From assembly GCF_018449605.1 (NCBI RefSeq), contig NZ_JAAVUW010000003.1, positions 372,001-436,000 on the forward strand: 64,000 nt of DNA. Direction: 5' to 3'. Source of the stretch: Luteibacter sp. dw_328 (GTDB lineage Bacteria; Pseudomonadota; Gammaproteobacteria; Xanthomonadales; Rhodanobacteraceae). This document shows positions 1 to 10,007 of the stretch, one piece after another; position 1 is the stretch's first letter; each line of letters begins with the position of its first letter. A model generated the notes under the pieces. The model saw only the letters and a program-made list of their open reading frames with translations. It was not told the DNA's origin and searched no databases. The translations under genes were made by a program, and so were the position numbers.

Positions 1-96
1 CAGGAGGTTGATCAACTCCGACGTGCTGCAGTCACTCATACCCTTGCGTACGAAATAGCGCGAGAGTTTCTCAGTTTCGTCGTCACTATCCAGCAT
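1..96 (-). CDS. Hypothetical protein, N-terminal part only
   Basis: An open frame starts at an ATG at 94-96 and runs out of the window after 32 codons. It is preceded by a good AAGGAG ribosome binding site (103-108, read on the minus strand). The visible part begins MLDSDDETEKLSRYFVRKG and is acidic and polar at first, with no signal peptide or recognised domain. It lies just downstream of proA in the same direction, so it may be a small last gene of the arg/pro cluster or an independent gene. I do not recognise the family. Confidence 0.5.
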   Translation of the reverse strand, partial: MLDSDDETEKLSRYFVRKGMSDCSTSELINLL

Positions 97-127
97 CTGA
101 TCGCTCCTTAAGTCTCACGTCAGCACC

Positions 128-1390
128 TCACTCTGAACGGGGATGCCGAACCTGCCCTACCCCACGGACTACGAAGCGCTCGACTGTCAACGACTCCGCA
201 CCCATCGGACCGTACGCATGCAAACGCGTCGTCGAAATGCCGATCTCCGTTCCGAGACCGAGTTCACCACCGTCACTGAAGCGCGAGGAAGCGTTGACCA
301 TGACGACTGCGGAGCGGATGGCACGGACGAACTTATCCGCTGCGTAGGAATCGCGTGTTGCAATCACTTCGGTGTGGTCCGAGCCATAGCGACGAATGTG
401 TTCAATGGCTTCGTCGAGACTGTCGACCACGCGCACGGCAATGATGAGATCGAGGAACTCCGCGGCGTAGTCGTCTTCGCTGGCGGGTTCGGCGTCGTCG
501 ATAAGCATGCGAGTCGCCTCGTCACCACGGATCTCGACACCCAGGTCGCGCAACTCCCTTGAGGCTCGCGGCAGGAAGCTCGCCGCGATGTCTTTATGCA
601 CGAGGAGCGTTTCCAGCGCATTGCAGACGCCAGGGCGGCTGGTCTTACCATCCACGAGAAGCCGCAGTGCAAGCTCCGGATCAGCATCGCGATCAACGTA
701 AAGGTGACAGACGCCCTTGTAATGCTTGATCACGGGCACACGCGCGTGCTCCGCGACGAATCGAATCAGGCCTTCGCCACCTCGCGGAATCGCGAGATCA
801 ACGATGTCGGTGAGCTGAAGTAGTTCGACCATTGTTTCGCGACGGGGATCATCGATCAGCGTCAGGGCCGCTTCGGGCACCCCGCTCGCCTTGAGCGCAC
901 GTCGCAGCGCGGCGGCAATCGCGACATTGGATTGCATGGCGTCGGAACCCCCGCGCAGGATCACCGCATTGCCCGCCATCAGGCACAACGCGGCGGCATC
1001 GGCGGTGACGTTCGGCCGTGCCTCATAGATCATCGCGATCACGCCGAGCGGAATGCGCACACGCTCAACGACGATACCGTTGGGGCGCGTCTCGCGTCGC
1101 GTCGTGATGCCAACGGGATCAGGCAGCGTCGCCACCTCGCAGATCGCAGCGACGATGCCGGCGATGCGCGAGGCATCCAGACGCAGGCGATCGAGCATCG
1201 CGTCACTGGTGCCATTCGCGCGGGCAGCATCCATGTCCCTTGCGTTGGCGTCGAGCACGACACTTTCGTCCGCGGCAAGTGCACTCGCCATGGCATGAAG
1301 GAGGCTTCGCTTGGCCTCGGTATCGAGGCTGGCGATTGCCGCCGCGGCGTCCCGGCAGGCAAGCGCCTTATCACGCAGGGAAGAAGTCAT
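128..1390 (-). CDS. proA: Gamma-glutamyl phosphate reductase
   Basis: ProA reduces gamma-glutamyl phosphate to glutamate 5-semialdehyde with NADPH, the second step of proline synthesis, in the cytosol. The 420-residue product has the usual length and an aldehyde-dehydrogenase-like fold. The catalytic cysteine is visible in [13 protein letters not shown] (about Cys256), and the N-terminal cofactor region holds [17 protein letters not shown]. The ATG at 1390 is preferred over an in-frame TTG at 1405 because GAGG lies 5 bases upstream of the ATG. It follows proB by 11 bases, so the two are almost certainly co-transcribed and form the usual glutamate kinase/reductase pair. Confidence 0.97.
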   Translation of the reverse strand: MTSSLRDKALACRDAAAAIASLDTEAKRSLLHAMASALAADESVVLDANARDMDAARANGTSDAMLDRLRLDASRIAGIVAAICEVATLPDPVGITTRRETRPNGIVVERVRIPLGVIAMIYEARPNVTADAAALCLMAGNAVILRGGSDAMQSNVAIAAALRRALKASGVPEAALTLIDDPRRETMVELLQLTDIVDLAIPRGGEGLIRFVAEHARVPVIKHYKGVCHLYVDRDADPELALRLLVDGKTSRPGVCNALETLLVHKDIAASFLPRASRELRDLGVEIRGDEATRMLIDDAEPASEDDYAAEFLDLIIAVRVVDSLDEAIEHIRRYGSDHTEVIATRDSYAADKFVRAIRSAVVMVNASSRFSDGGELGLGTEIGISTTRLHAYGPMGAESLTVERFVVRGVGQVRHPRSE

Positions 1391-1401
1391 CGGGGCCTCG
1401 G

Positions 1402-2523
1402 TCAATGCGTCAGGGCGACGAGATCGTCGCGGTGGACGACGTTCTCACCGTAGCTATAACCGAGCGTCGTTTCGATATCGCGGGTGTGACGCCGCGCGAT
1501 GCGGCGCACGTCGGCGGCCGAGTACTGCGCGATGCCACGTGCAAAGGGTGCTTGTTCATCGGCGATATCAATCACGTCGCCACGGGCGAAGTCGCCTTCG
1601 GCCGCGACCACGCCACCAGGGAGCAACGAGGCGCCACGGGAGCGCAAGGCTTCGCCCGCGCCGGCATCGACCGTGATCTTGCCTGTTGGCGGCGCGTGGC
1701 GCAGCCAGTACTTGCGGGCCGCCAGTGGTGTCCTCGGCGCGCGCAGGCGCGTGCCGGTGAGGATCCCGTCCGCCAACTGCTCTATGCATGCCGCATCACG
1801 GCCGTCGAAAAGGAGGGTCTCGATGCCGGCCGCTGCGGCCTTCCCTGCCGCTTCGAGCTTCGTTCGCATACCGCCGGTGCCTGCCGCGCTACCGGCGCCG
1901 CCCGCGCTGGCCAGGTGTTGCTCGGTAACTTCCGCGACATCGTCGATGGGCTGTGCAAGCGAATCGGTACGGGGGTTCGCCGTGTACAAGCCTGCGACGT
2001 CGGAGGCAATGAAAAGCACGTCCGCATCGACGAGGGCTGCCACGATGGCGGCGAGGTTGTCGTTGTCGCCCAGCTTGAGCTCGTCGACCGCGACCGTATC
2101 GTTCTCGTTGATGACGGGAATGGCGCCGAGGGCGAGCAACTCGCGCAGCGTCGTGCGCGCATTGAGGTAACGGCGGCGATTGCGCAGGTCGTCGTGGGTG
2201 AGCAGGACCTGGGCGACCGGTGCGTCGAAGAACGTCTGCCAGAGGGCAATGAGGCGGGTCTGGCCGAGAGCGGCGAGTGCTTGCCGGCCGGTCAGTCCAG
2301 CGCCGCGCTCGGGCGTGGCGAGGCCACGCCCAGCCGCTACCGCGCCGGAGGAGACGATGACGACTTCGCGGCCGGCGCTGCGGCTGCGGGCGACGAAGGT
2401 GGCGAGGGCTTCGGCGTGGCGGCCGGTGAGGCCGCCCTCGGGGGTGGTGAGGAGGCTGCTGCCTACCTTGAGCACGGCGCGGTGCCATCGGGGAAGCGTT
2501 TGGGGGGCGAAGGCTTGGGGCAT
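1402..2523 (-). CDS. proB: Glutamate 5-kinase
   Basis: ProB phosphorylates the gamma-carboxylate of glutamate, the committed and normally proline-inhibited step of proline synthesis. The 373-residue protein has an amino-acid-kinase domain (KVGSSLL near residue 20, substrate region with VINENDTV, then the nucleotide site) followed by a C-terminal PUA domain of about 80 residues, the standard bacterial arrangement. The ATG at 2523 is chosen because AGGGAAA precedes it; an upstream in-frame ATG at 2553 would start inside a palindromic repeat. It lies 158 bases after argH, separated by REP-like repeats, so it may belong to the arg transcript or have its own promoter. Confidence 0.97.
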   Translation of the reverse strand: MPQAFAPQTLPRWHRAVLKVGSSLLTTPEGGLTGRHAEALATFVARSRSAGREVVIVSSGAVAAGRGLATPERGAGLTGRQALAALGQTRLIALWQTFFDAPVAQVLLTHDDLRNRRRYLNARTTLRELLALGAIPVINENDTVAVDELKLGDNDNLAAIVAALVDADVLFIASDVAGLYTANPRTDSLAQPIDDVAEVTEQHLASAGGAGSAAGTGGMRTKLEAAGKAAAAGIETLLFDGRDAACIEQLADGILTGTRLRAPRTPLAARKYWLRHAPPTGKITVDAGAGEALRSRGASLLPGGVVAAEGDFARGDVIDIADEQAPFARGIAQYSAADVRRIARRHTRDIETTLGYSYGENVVHRDDLVALTH

Positions 2524-2550
2524 GGTTTTTCCCTGGTGTTGAGGTAATTC

Positions 2551-2658
2551 CATTCGCCGCTGAAGCGGCTCCCACAGAGAGCTTGAAGAGCTTCGCCGAT
2601 GAATCGGCTCCTACATGGAGCGGGGTGCGCTCTGTGTGGGAGCCGGTTCATCGCCGAT
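2551..2658. repeat. Three REP-like palindromic units between argH and proB
   Basis: Three related palindromic units lie at 2551-2577, 2593-2615 and 2635-2658. The core reads GGAGCCGATTCATCGGCGAT or its complement. The first two units point one way and the third the opposite way. The first is a variant with GCCGCTGAAGCGGC in the arms. The group fills most of the argH-proB gap. Units of the same family recur throughout this window, nearly always just after a gene. Confidence 0.85.
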
Positions 2659-2697
2659 CAGCCCGTCAGGGCTGGCAACCATCAGCCCGTCAGGGCT
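2657..2697. repeat. Short tandem duplication at the argH 3' end
   Basis: A 17-base unit, ATCAGCCCGTCAGGGCT, occurs at 2657-2673 and again at 2681-2697, a period of 24 bases. Each copy contains the small hairpin AGCCC-GTCA-GGGCT. The second copy encodes the last residues and stop codon of argH; the first lies just beyond the stop. It looks like a local duplication of the end of argH. Confidence 0.8.
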
Positions 2698-3977
2698 ACC
2701 AGTCTCGCACGCAGCGTATCCAGCATAAGGTCGTTACCGGCGCCCGGCGAGGTGCGCGCGGCCAGGCTCGATTCGGGTGTCCGCCCTTCGCCTGACGAGG
2801 CGGCCGTCTCCGCTGCCGCACGGTAGGCATCGCGGAACGGCACACCTGCCACGGCCGCCTCGATGGCGACGTCCGTCGCGTACATCGCCGGCTCGATCGC
2901 AGCGCGCATCTTCTCCGCCTTCCAGCTGAAACGCGCCAGAAGGTCGGGAAGGAGCTCGAGCGCGCCAAGGCCCATGGAGAAGCCGTGGAACAGCGAACCC
3001 TTGGAGAACTGCAGATCGCGCTGATAGCCCGAGGGTAAGGAGAGCAGCTGCTCGATCTCGGTGCGCGCGGCCGCCACGCTGGCGTAGCTTGCACGCAAGA
3101 GTTCGACCACATCCGGATTGCGCTTGTTCGGCATGATCGACGAACCGGTGGTGTACTCGCCCGGCAGGCTGACGAAGTCGAACTCAGCCGTGGTGAACAA
3201 CGAGAGGTCCCAGGCCAGGCGGCGCGTGTCGAGCAGTGCCGTACCGACGGCATCGAGTGCAGCCATCTCGAACTTGCCGCGCGAGAGCTGGGCATAGATC
3301 GGCGAGACCTGCATACGACCGAAGCCGAGCGCTGCCGTGGTGTGTGCGCGATCAAGGGCCACGTTGACACCATAGCCGGCTGCCGTGCCCAGTGGATTGG
3401 CATCGATCAGCTCGAGCGCCTGGCGGGCGCGCAGCGTGTTGTCGATGAAAGCCTCGGCAAACGCGGCGAACCACATGCCCGTCGACGAGACCACGGCACG
3501 CTGGATATGCGTATAGCCAGGCATCGGCACGGAATCACCGGCGGCCCGCTGCAGGCACACGTCGGCGATCTGCCGACACAATGTCTCCAGCGTCGACAGC
3601 TTCTCCTTCAGCCACAACCGCGTGGCAACAAGGATCTGGTCGTTGCGGCTACGGCCGGTATGCACACGCCGACCGGCGTCACCGAGGCGCTCGGTAAGGC
3701 GGGCCTCGATAGCGGAGTGCCCGTCTTCGAAGCGATCGTCGAGCACGAACAGGCCGGCCGAGAAGTCAGCGGCCAGCACGTCGAGCTCGCGAAGCAGTGC
3801 ATCGCGCTCGTCACCGGAGACCACGCCGATATTGGCAAGGCCTTCGACATGCGCCTTGCTCGCGGTGATGTCGTGCAGGAAGAACTCGCGATCGAGCACC
3901 ACATCGTTACCGGCGAGGAAACGCATGATGCGCGCGTCTACCTGCGTGTCGGATTTCTGCCAGAGCGGCTGGGTCAT
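2682..3977 (-). CDS. argH: Argininosuccinate lyase
   Basis: ArgH splits argininosuccinate into arginine and fumarate, the last step of arginine synthesis. The family signature [12 protein letters not shown], which carries the flexible catalytic-serine loop, is present, as are the TGRSRNDQ and TAAGYG regions of the fumarase/aspartase superfamily. The start is the ATG at 3977, giving [10 protein letters not shown] and 431 residues, with AAAGGA upstream; an open extension upstream lies inside argC and has no homologous look. The protein is somewhat shorter at its C-terminus than the roughly 460-residue enterobacterial enzyme. It follows argC by 16 bases. Confidence 0.96.
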   Translation of the reverse strand: MTQPLWQKSDTQVDARIMRFLAGNDVVLDREFFLHDITASKAHVEGLANIGVVSGDERDALLRELDVLAADFSAGLFVLDDRFEDGHSAIEARLTERLGDAGRRVHTGRSRNDQILVATRLWLKEKLSTLETLCRQIADVCLQRAAGDSVPMPGYTHIQRAVVSSTGMWFAAFAEAFIDNTLRARQALELIDANPLGTAAGYGVNVALDRAHTTAALGFGRMQVSPIYAQLSRGKFEMAALDAVGTALLDTRRLAWDLSLFTTAEFDFVSLPGEYTTGSSIMPNKRNPDVVELLRASYASVAAARTEIEQLLSLPSGYQRDLQFSKGSLFHGFSMGLGALELLPDLLARFSWKAEKMRAAIEPAMYATDVAIEAAVAGVPFRDAYRAAAETAASSGEGRTPESSLAARTSPGAGNDLMLDTLRARLVALTG

Positions 3978-3993
3978 CGTAAGGTCCTTTCGC

Positions 3994-4941
3994 TCAGAGC
4001 GGGATGGCGGTGAGCTCGTCGAAGCCGAGCGCACGATTGACGTTCTGCATCGCCTGGGAGGCGGCGCCCTTGAGCAGGTTATCCAGTGTCGCGACGACGA
4101 CCACGCGACGGCCGTCGGCCGACATGGTGAAGCCACCGATATCCAGGTGGTGCTTATGCGCCACCTGGCTCACCCACGGCGCCTCATCGACGATGTGGAT
4201 CAGCTTGTCCTTGTCGAAGCGTGCTTCGAAGCGAAGGACAATCTCCTCCCGCTTGGCCGGCTTCGCCAGATACAGGTTGGTCGTGACCGTGAGGCCGCGG
4301 AAATGCGGTGCGACGTGCGGCATGAACTCAACCGGCAGACCGAGATGGCGGCTCGCTTCCTTCTCGTGCATGTGCCCGGTGAGGGCGTACGGCATGAGGT
4401 TGTCGCGAAGCTTTTCCGGGTCGTTGCGGTCAGACGGCGTCGTGCCGGCACCCGAGTACCCGGAAACACCGAACGACACCGGCGGCGCCGCAAGCAAGTC
4501 CTTGATAGGGGCGATCGAGACCTGGATCGCCGTCGCATAGCAACCTGGGTTGCTGATGCGCTTCTCGCCGCGCCAGCGGTCACGGTAGAGCTCGGGCAGG
4601 CCGTAGTACCAGCGCTCGTCGAAACGATAGTCCGCCGAGAGGTCGACAATCACCGTGGACCCGGCGGCCTTGTCGATGGCCTCGACGTACGGCGCCGCCT
4701 TGCCATTTGGCAAGGCGAGGATCACCACGTCGACGGCCTGCGCGGCCACCGCCTCCGGGTCGAGATTCGTATAGGTGAGTTCACCGCGGTAGGCATCGCT
4801 GTGATCGGCCAGGCGCTGCCCGTCCAGCTCGCGCGAGGAAACGAAGGCGAGCTCGAGCTGTGGGTGGTTCGCAATGAGCTTGATCAGCTCGGCGCCCGTA
4901 TGGCCACGCGCGCCGACGATGCCGATGGTCTTGTTTGCCAT
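3994..4941 (-). CDS. argC: N-acetyl-gamma-glutamyl-phosphate reductase
   Basis: ArgC reduces N-acetylglutamyl phosphate to N-acetylglutamate semialdehyde with NADPH. The 315-residue product starts with a Rossmann NADP-binding motif ([13 protein letters not shown], residues 7-19) and has the catalytic cysteine in SNPGCYAT (Cys134). It lies 6 bases after the argB/A gene and 16 before argH. Together these enzymes make N-acetylornithine and then process it without an ornithine intermediate (see argF'). Confidence 0.96.
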   Translation of the reverse strand: MANKTIGIVGARGHTGAELIKLIANHPQLELAFVSSRELDGQRLADHSDAYRGELTYTNLDPEAVAAQAVDVVILALPNGKAAPYVEAIDKAAGSTVIVDLSADYRFDERWYYGLPELYRDRWRGEKRISNPGCYATAIQVSIAPIKDLLAAPPVSFGVSGYSGAGTTPSDRNDPEKLRDNLMPYALTGHMHEKEASRHLGLPVEFMPHVAPHFRGLTVTTNLYLAKPAKREEIVLRFEARFDKDKLIHIVDEAPWVSQVAHKHHLDIGGFTMSADGRRVVVVATLDNLLKGAASQAMQNVNRALGFDELTAIPL

Positions 4942-4947
4942 GACCGG

Positions 4948-6264
4948 TCAGTCCTGCAAGGTGGGGATGCGCGTGGCGCAATGCGCCACACAGCGTTCGA
5001 TATCCGCGAAGTTGTCCAGGCCGTACCAGAACACCTTCCAGCGCGACTGCTTGAAGCAGCCGTCCGACTCCGCGTAGTAGAAGTGATTGATCGCGTTGCC
5101 GTGGCGTGAGCGCCAGAACAACTTGGGGTTCTCGTCGCGCATGACCTGCCAGACCGCACGGCCGAGACCTTCGCCCTGCGCTTCGTCGAGCACGGCAAAC
5201 TTGTCCAGATACGCGAAGCCTTCGTCCTCGGTGAGCACCATCGCCGCGCGATAGTTCTCGGAGACGTAGAGGCGATACAGGTTCGTGCGCTCGAAATAAT
5301 CAGGCACGACCGGGCGTCCGAAACTGGATTCGATCAGCTCACGAAGGCGCTCCTTGTCCACGCCCTCCCACGAGTCGTAACGCAACACGCGCTCGCCGCG
5401 CCGCACCAGCGTGCCCGATCCCTTGTGCGTGAAGAGTTCCTTGGCCAGCTCGGCGGGCCGGGTGATCGACACCGACGTGGTCAGCGGCAGGTCGTCGAGA
5501 AGATCCTTGATCTGCTCGATCTTCAGGCGCATACCCGAATGCAACCAGGGCTGCTTGAGCAGCTGGTCGTACTCGGTCGACAGGTTGATCGAATCGATGA
5601 CCTTGCCATCGCCGTCGAGCAGGCCGCCCGTGCCGGTTAGGAAGACGATCTTGTACGGCTGCAGGACGCGCACGAGCTCGTTCGCGGCGAAGTCGGCATT
5701 GATGTTGAGGATCTGCCCCGAGTCCGTCTCGCCAAGGCTGGCGATGACCGGAATGGATCCCGCACGCAGGCTGGCTTCGATCGGTGCGAGGTTGATCTCG
5801 CGTACCTTGCCGACCAGGCCGAACACGTCCTGGTCGAGGAAGTCGGCCGCGAACACGCCCGAGGGCACCGACGTGGCACGCGTATCGACTTCTTGCAGCG
5901 CCTCGACAAGGCGCAGGTTCTGCGCCTGGAAGACGCGGCGGACGATCGCCAACGCCTCCGGCGACGTCACGCGCAGACCATCGACCGTCTTCTTCACGAT
6001 GCCGGCTGCCGAGAGTTCCTCATCGAGCTGCGGACCAGCGCCGTGCAGCACGATAGGGGTCAGGCCGACCTGCTGCAGGAACGACAGCGACGAGACGAGC
6101 GCCGGGAGGTCGTCGCGCAACACGGCGCCACCGACCTTGACCACGGCGAAGCGCGCTGCGTCCAGCTGCGAGAAGCGCTTGAGGTATTGCTGGATCTCAC
6201 GCGCACTGCCCATCGAAGACAGCAGGCGCACGATCGTTTTGCGGGTGTGCTTGTTAGAGTCCAC
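4948..6264 (-). CDS. argB: Bifunctional N-acetylglutamate kinase/synthase (NAGK-GNAT fusion)
   Basis: The protein joins an N-terminal amino-acid-kinase domain (about residues 1-280, with [12 protein letters not shown] and the GAGPQL loop) to a C-terminal GNAT acetyltransferase domain (about 285-438, with [17 protein letters not shown]). This is the Xanthomonadales-type fusion that both makes N-acetylglutamate and phosphorylates it, replacing separate argA and argB. I start it at the GTG at 6264 ([10 protein letters not shown]), which resembles the family N-terminus. This gives 438 residues and an 11-base overlap with argE. An ATG further upstream lies inside argE in another frame. Translation is probably coupled to argE. 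Confidence 0.93.
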   Translation of the reverse strand: MDSNKHTRKTIVRLLSSMGSAREIQQYLKRFSQLDAARFAVVKVGGAVLRDDLPALVSSLSFLQQVGLTPIVLHGAGPQLDEELSAAGIVKKTVDGLRVTSPEALAIVRRVFQAQNLRLVEALQEVDTRATSVPSGVFAADFLDQDVFGLVGKVREINLAPIEASLRAGSIPVIASLGETDSGQILNINADFAANELVRVLQPYKIVFLTGTGGLLDGDGKVIDSINLSTEYDQLLKQPWLHSGMRLKIEQIKDLLDDLPLTTSVSITRPAELAKELFTHKGSGTLVRRGERVLRYDSWEGVDKERLRELIESSFGRPVVPDYFERTNLYRLYVSENYRAAMVLTEDEGFAYLDKFAVLDEAQGEGLGRAVWQVMRDENPKLFWRSRHGNAINHFYYAESDGCFKQSRWKVFWYGLDNFADIERCVAHCATRIPTLQD

Positions 6265-7351
6265 TGTCCACGATCCGATGGATGGTCTTTGCGTAATGCG
6301 CGAGCTGGTCCAGGAGGACCCATTCGTCGGCGCTGTGTGCCTGGGCGATGTCGCCGGGACCGTAGACGAAGGTGGTGTAGCCCGCCTTCGAGAACAGCGC
6401 CGCCTCGGTCCAGAAGTCGACGGCATTGCCGACGGGGATACCTAGTTCGTCCGCGAGGTCGCGAGCGGCGAGACGGCGGCTTTCCGCCGTCGCGGTGTCA
6501 CCTGCCGGCAGCGAATCGCCGCGGAAGGTTTCGCCGTACTCGACCGGGGCCGGCTCGACCAGCGTGCGGAAGGTTTCGAGCAGTTTGTCAGCGTCCATCG
6601 ACGGCAACGGACGGAAACCGAAGCGGATATCCGCCGTTGGCGCGATCACGTTGGCCTTGATGCCACCCTCGACCTTGCCGATGTTGAAGCGCAGCCCGGT
6701 GAGACCGCCGAAACGCTCATGCGACAGCTTCTGGACGTGGTCCAGCGCGGCGGCGCCCCAGCGAATGCCCTGGTGAACGGCGCTGTCCGACGGCTTCTGC
6801 TCGCCGGATGCGTGCCCTGCCCTGCCCTGGAAACGCATCTGCACCGAATGGATGCCCCGGTGCGCGAGCACCGCTTCACCCTTGGTCGGCTCGGCCACGA
6901 TGATCGCCTCGTAGTCGCGCGGCGTCGCAAGGAAACCGTCGATACAGCGCGCGTCGTTGGCTTCCTCGTCCGTCGACAACAGCAAGGCCATATCGCCCTG
7001 CGTCGCGTTGGCCACGGCGACCAGTGCCGCGGCAGCGCCCTTGATGTCGCACGCACCGAGGCCGATCGCACGGTCTTCCGTCACCCGCAGCTGATGCGGG
7101 TCCGCGGTCCAGTGCGGCGAATCCGGCACCGTGTCCATGTGCACATTGAAAAGGTACTTCGGCTTGCCGCGCACCGCGTAGAGATTCACGGCACCGGCGC
7201 CGAAATCGGTCACCTGCACGTCGAACCCCGGAAGGTTCGCGCGCAGGTAATCGAAGATACCGTCCGTGCCGATCTCTCGCGGCGGATTACGCGTGTCGAA
7301 ACCGACCAGCGCGCGCAGATGGGTCAGGGTGTCCTCGAGAAGCTTGTCCAT
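6254..7351 (-). CDS. argE: Acetylcitrulline/acetylornithine deacetylase (M20 family)
   Basis: This 365-residue zinc peptidase-family protein carries the M20 metal-site motifs HMDTVP (near residue 96), GACDIKG and STDEEAND. In organisms with N-acetylornithine carbamoyltransferase the physiological substrate is N-acetylcitrulline, which is deacetylated to citrulline for ArgG; the adjacent argF' supports that reading here. It follows argG by 9 bases and overlaps the argB/A start. Substrate preference is inferred from context, since M20 deacetylases are promiscuous. Confidence 0.93.
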   Translation of the reverse strand: MDKLLEDTLTHLRALVGFDTRNPPREIGTDGIFDYLRANLPGFDVQVTDFGAGAVNLYAVRGKPKYLFNVHMDTVPDSPHWTADPHQLRVTEDRAIGLGACDIKGAAAALVAVANATQGDMALLLSTDEEANDARCIDGFLATPRDYEAIIVAEPTKGEAVLAHRGIHSVQMRFQGRAGHASGEQKPSDSAVHQGIRWGAAALDHVQKLSHERFGGLTGLRFNIGKVEGGIKANVIAPTADIRFGFRPLPSMDADKLLETFRTLVEPAPVEYGETFRGDSLPAGDTATAESRRLAARDLADELGIPVGNAVDFWTEAALFSKAGYTTFVYGPGDIAQAHSADEWVLLDQLAHYAKTIHRIVDSGL

Positions 7352-7360
7352 GGTCCCGGA

Positions 7361-8566
7361 TCAGTTCCCGTTCGCGCGGTCGACTTCCGCCCAGATCGTC
7401 GAGCTCATGCCGTAGAGCTTGATGAAGCCTTCGGCTTCGGCAACGCCCCAGTCGGCGGCCTGCGCATACGTGGCCTTGGACGAATGCAGGAGGTTCTTCG
7501 ACTCCACCTTGATCGCGTACACCGAACCCCCGCGGGTTTCGATGATGACCTTGCCGTCCACCTTGCGCTGCGTTGAAACGAGGTAGGCCTCGAGGTCAGC
7601 CTTGATCGGATCGTTGAAGAAGCCTTCGTAGGCCACTTCGGTCCACTTGCGGCCGATTTCCGGCTTGAAGCGGTTCTGCTGCTTGGACAGCACGGTTTCT
7701 TCGAGTGCGCGGTGTGCGGTGAGCAGGGCGGTCAGCGCAGGTGCCTCGAACACGATGCGGCCCTTCAGGCCGATATTGGTGTCGCCCGTGTACAAGCTGC
7801 GACCCACCCCGTACTTCGCCAGTTCGCGGTTGAGGAAGGCGAGGATTTCCGGACCCGAGGCCGGCTTGCCGTTGAGCGACACCGCCGTGCCCTTCTCGAA
7901 GCCAAGCTCGACACGCAGCGCTTCGGACGGCCATTCGGCGCGCGGCGCACACCAGCCGATCGCACCTTCGCCCGGGATTTCCCAGGCGTCGATCTCGCCG
8001 CCGGAAATCGTCACGCCGAGCACGTTTTCGTTGATCGTGTAGTGCTTGGTCTTGGCGCGGACTTCGAAGCCCTTGTCTTCGAGGTACGTCTGCTCATAGG
8101 CACGCACCTGGGTGTGTTCGCGCTGGATCTCGCGGACCGGCGCGATGATCGTGTAATCGCCCAGCGCGCGCACGGTCAGGTCGAAGCGCACCTGGTCGTT
8201 GCCCATGCCCGTGCAGCCGTGCGCGAAGAACTTCGTGCCCAGCTCGTCGCAGCGCTCCAGCGAGGCCTTGACGATGAGGTAGCGGTCGGACACGAGCAGC
8301 GGGTACTGGCCCTGGTAGAACTCACCGGCCCAGATCAACGGCGTGACGAAGCTGTCCCAGATCGCCTGCGACGCATCCACCGTGCGATGCGAGGCGGCGC
8401 CTAGCTCATGCGCACGCTGCTCGATGTACTCGCGCTCCTCGGCCGAGACGCCACCGGTGTCGACGAACACGGTATGCACGGCATAGCCGCGCTCCATCAG
8501 GTAGGGCACGCAGAAGCTGGTGTCGAGGCCGCCGGAAAAGGCGAGAACGATATCTTGGCTGGACAT
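7361..8566 (-). CDS. argG: Argininosuccinate synthase
   Basis: ArgG condenses citrulline and aspartate to argininosuccinate, using ATP. The 401-residue protein has the N-type PP-loop [10 protein letters not shown] (residues 9-18) and the citrulline/aspartate-binding region around [17 protein letters not shown] sits 6 bases before the ATG. It is the second gene of the cluster, 53 bases after argF' and 9 before argE. Confidence 0.97.
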   Translation of the reverse strand: MSSQDIVLAFSGGLDTSFCVPYLMERGYAVHTVFVDTGGVSAEEREYIEQRAHELGAASHRTVDASQAIWDSFVTPLIWAGEFYQGQYPLLVSDRYLIVKASLERCDELGTKFFAHGCTGMGNDQVRFDLTVRALGDYTIIAPVREIQREHTQVRAYEQTYLEDKGFEVRAKTKHYTINENVLGVTISGGEIDAWEIPGEGAIGWCAPRAEWPSEALRVELGFEKGTAVSLNGKPASGPEILAFLNRELAKYGVGRSLYTGDTNIGLKGRIVFEAPALTALLTAHRALEETVLSKQQNRFKPEIGRKWTEVAYEGFFNDPIKADLEAYLVSTQRKVDGKVIIETRGGSVYAIKVESKNLLHSSKATYAQAADWGVAEAEGFIKLYGMSSTIWAEVDRANGN

Positions 8567-8619
8567 GAAGGCTCCGAAGGAAAGGGCTTGAGTAAAAGGC
8601 GTTTACAAAGGAAGGCGAA

Positions 8620-9654
8620 TCAGAAACCGAGGCCGGACTTCTCGCCCGACGACTGCGAAATGAGCGAAGCCATCACCGCTTTCTGCACGTGCAGGCGGTT
8701 CTCGGCTTCATCGATGGCGATGCAGGCCGGCGAATCCATCACCGCATCCGTCGCCTTGATATTCCGGCGCAACGGGAGGCAGTGGCTGAAGAGACCATTG
8801 TTGGTCAGGGCCATCTTGGCCTCATCGACGATGAAGTGCTTGTTTGCTTCGCGGATCGCCTTCTCTTCGTCCCAGCGGCCGAAGTAAGGGATGGCGCCCC
8901 AGCTCTTGGCGTAGATCACGTCCGCGCCGCTGTAAGCCGACTCGATGTCATGCGATACCTGGAGCGAACCGCCGTTCTCTTTCGCGTTGGCCTTGGCAAA
9001 GTCCATGTAGCGCTCGTCGAGGATATATTCCGGCGTCGGGCACAGCAGGGTCACGTCCATGCCCATCTTCGTCGCGATCAACAGCGCGGAGTTGGCGACC
9101 GCGGTATTCAGCGGCTTCGGGTGATACGTCCAGGTCAGCACGTACTTCTTGTTCTGCAGGCTGCCCAGGTGCTCCTGCAGCGCCATGGCGTGCGCCAGTT
9201 CCTGGCAGGGGTGGGTGATGGTCTCGAGATTGATGACCGGCACCGTGGCGAACTTCGCGAAGGACTCGAGCACCTTGTCCTGGCGATCCACCTGCCAGTC
9301 GACGAACTTGGGGAAGGCGCGCACAGCGATGATGTCCACGTAACGCGACAGCACCCGGGCCACCTCGGCGATGTGCTCTTCGGTATCGCCGTCCATCACC
9401 GTGCCCATCTCGAACTCGATCGGCCATGCGTCCTTGCCCGGCGAGAGCACGATGGCATGGCCACCCAACTGGAAGGCACCCAGCTCGAAGCTGGTACGCG
9501 TGCGCATGGACGGATTGAAGAACATCAGCGCGATGGACTTACCGGCCATCTGCTGGCCCTGCCGCGAACGCTTGAACTCCGCCGCCTGCGCGAGCAGGGC
9601 GTCGATCTCGGCGCGGCTGTAATCCTGGGTGGAGAGGAAGTGGCGAACGGTCAT
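8620..9654 (-). CDS. argF': N-acetylornithine carbamoyltransferase (AOTCase)
   Basis: This enzyme transfers the carbamoyl group to N-acetylornithine, giving N-acetylcitrulline; it is not a classical ornithine carbamoyltransferase. The 344-residue protein has the carbamoyl-phosphate motif SMRTRTSFE (49-57) and HPCQELAHA (148-156). It also shows residues described for the Xanthomonas campestris enzyme: Trp77, Glu92 (in GDTEEH), Glu144, a lysine at 250, and HCLPLRRNIKATD, whose lysine (300 here, 302 there by recollection) is reported to be carboxylated. The 'HCLP' region differs from ornithine carbamoyltransferase HCLPA. It is the first gene of the cluster. Confidence 0.93.
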   Translation of the reverse strand: MTVRHFLSTQDYSRAEIDALLAQAAEFKRSRQGQQMAGKSIALMFFNPSMRTRTSFELGAFQLGGHAIVLSPGKDAWPIEFEMGTVMDGDTEEHIAEVARVLSRYVDIIAVRAFPKFVDWQVDRQDKVLESFAKFATVPVINLETITHPCQELAHAMALQEHLGSLQNKKYVLTWTYHPKPLNTAVANSALLIATKMGMDVTLLCPTPEYILDERYMDFAKANAKENGGSLQVSHDIESAYSGADVIYAKSWGAIPYFGRWDEEKAIREANKHFIVDEAKMALTNNGLFSHCLPLRRNIKATDAVMDSPACIAIDEAENRLHVQKAVMASLISQSSGEKSGLGF

Positions 9655-10007
9655 GGCGGTCCAGATCGGTCGGTGGCCTTGGGGGCCGTGGAGGAAGTGA
9701 AGAATCAGGAGTCAGGAATTGGAAACGAAAAAACCCGGCGCATGGCCGGGTTTTTTAGTCGTTGCGTATGAAAAGCGCGCGACAGCCTACCCGGCCGAGT
9801 ATCCGATGTACGGTCGACGAGCACGCGACGTCATCCCTGCGGCCATTCGGGCGCTGGTGAAGACGACGGCGGTGTAGACGGTATGGGACACGGCAAGGTC
9901 TGGAAAAGTGGAACCGCGATGATGCCGGGATTTGGTGCGGCGCGCAAGAAGGGCCCGATGCGCCAGAACCACGACTGACAGGCGCCTCAGGGACATTGTC
10001 GCTGTGC
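9655..10007. other. Intergenic leader upstream of the arginine cluster
   Basis: These 353 bases between the secreted repeat protein and argF' contain one strong symmetric hairpin (9728-9756) and no convincing gene. A 31-codon plus-strand frame at 9883-9978 (starting MGHGKVWKSG) is open but has no clear ribosome binding site. The promoter of the argF' cluster must lie here, but I could not pick a convincing -35/-10 pair. Confidence 0.6.
9728..9756. terminator. Symmetric terminator-like hairpin upstream of argF'
   Basis: A perfect 12-bp inverted repeat has arms AAAAAACCCGGC and GCCGGGTTTTTT and a 5-base loop. The A and T tracts make it work in both directions. On the minus strand it lies about 75-100 bases before the argF' start. 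It could terminate transcription from the gene ending at 10008, or sit inside the arg leader as an attenuator. Confidence 0.75.

Noticed and set aside
1240-2547. A 435-codon open frame on the plus strand
   Set aside because: It lies antisense to proB, whose motifs and length are unambiguous. GC-rich DNA gives such shadow frames.
8620-9654. Calling the carbamoyltransferase a standard ornithine carbamoyltransferase
   Set aside because: The Trp77/Glu92/Glu144 set and the HCLPLRRNIKATD segment fit N-acetylornithine carbamoyltransferase instead.
9883-9978. A 31-codon plus-strand frame beginning MGHGKVWKSG, basic in composition
   Set aside because: It has no clear ribosome binding site or promoter. 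It could be a small gene, but the evidence is too thin to annotate it.
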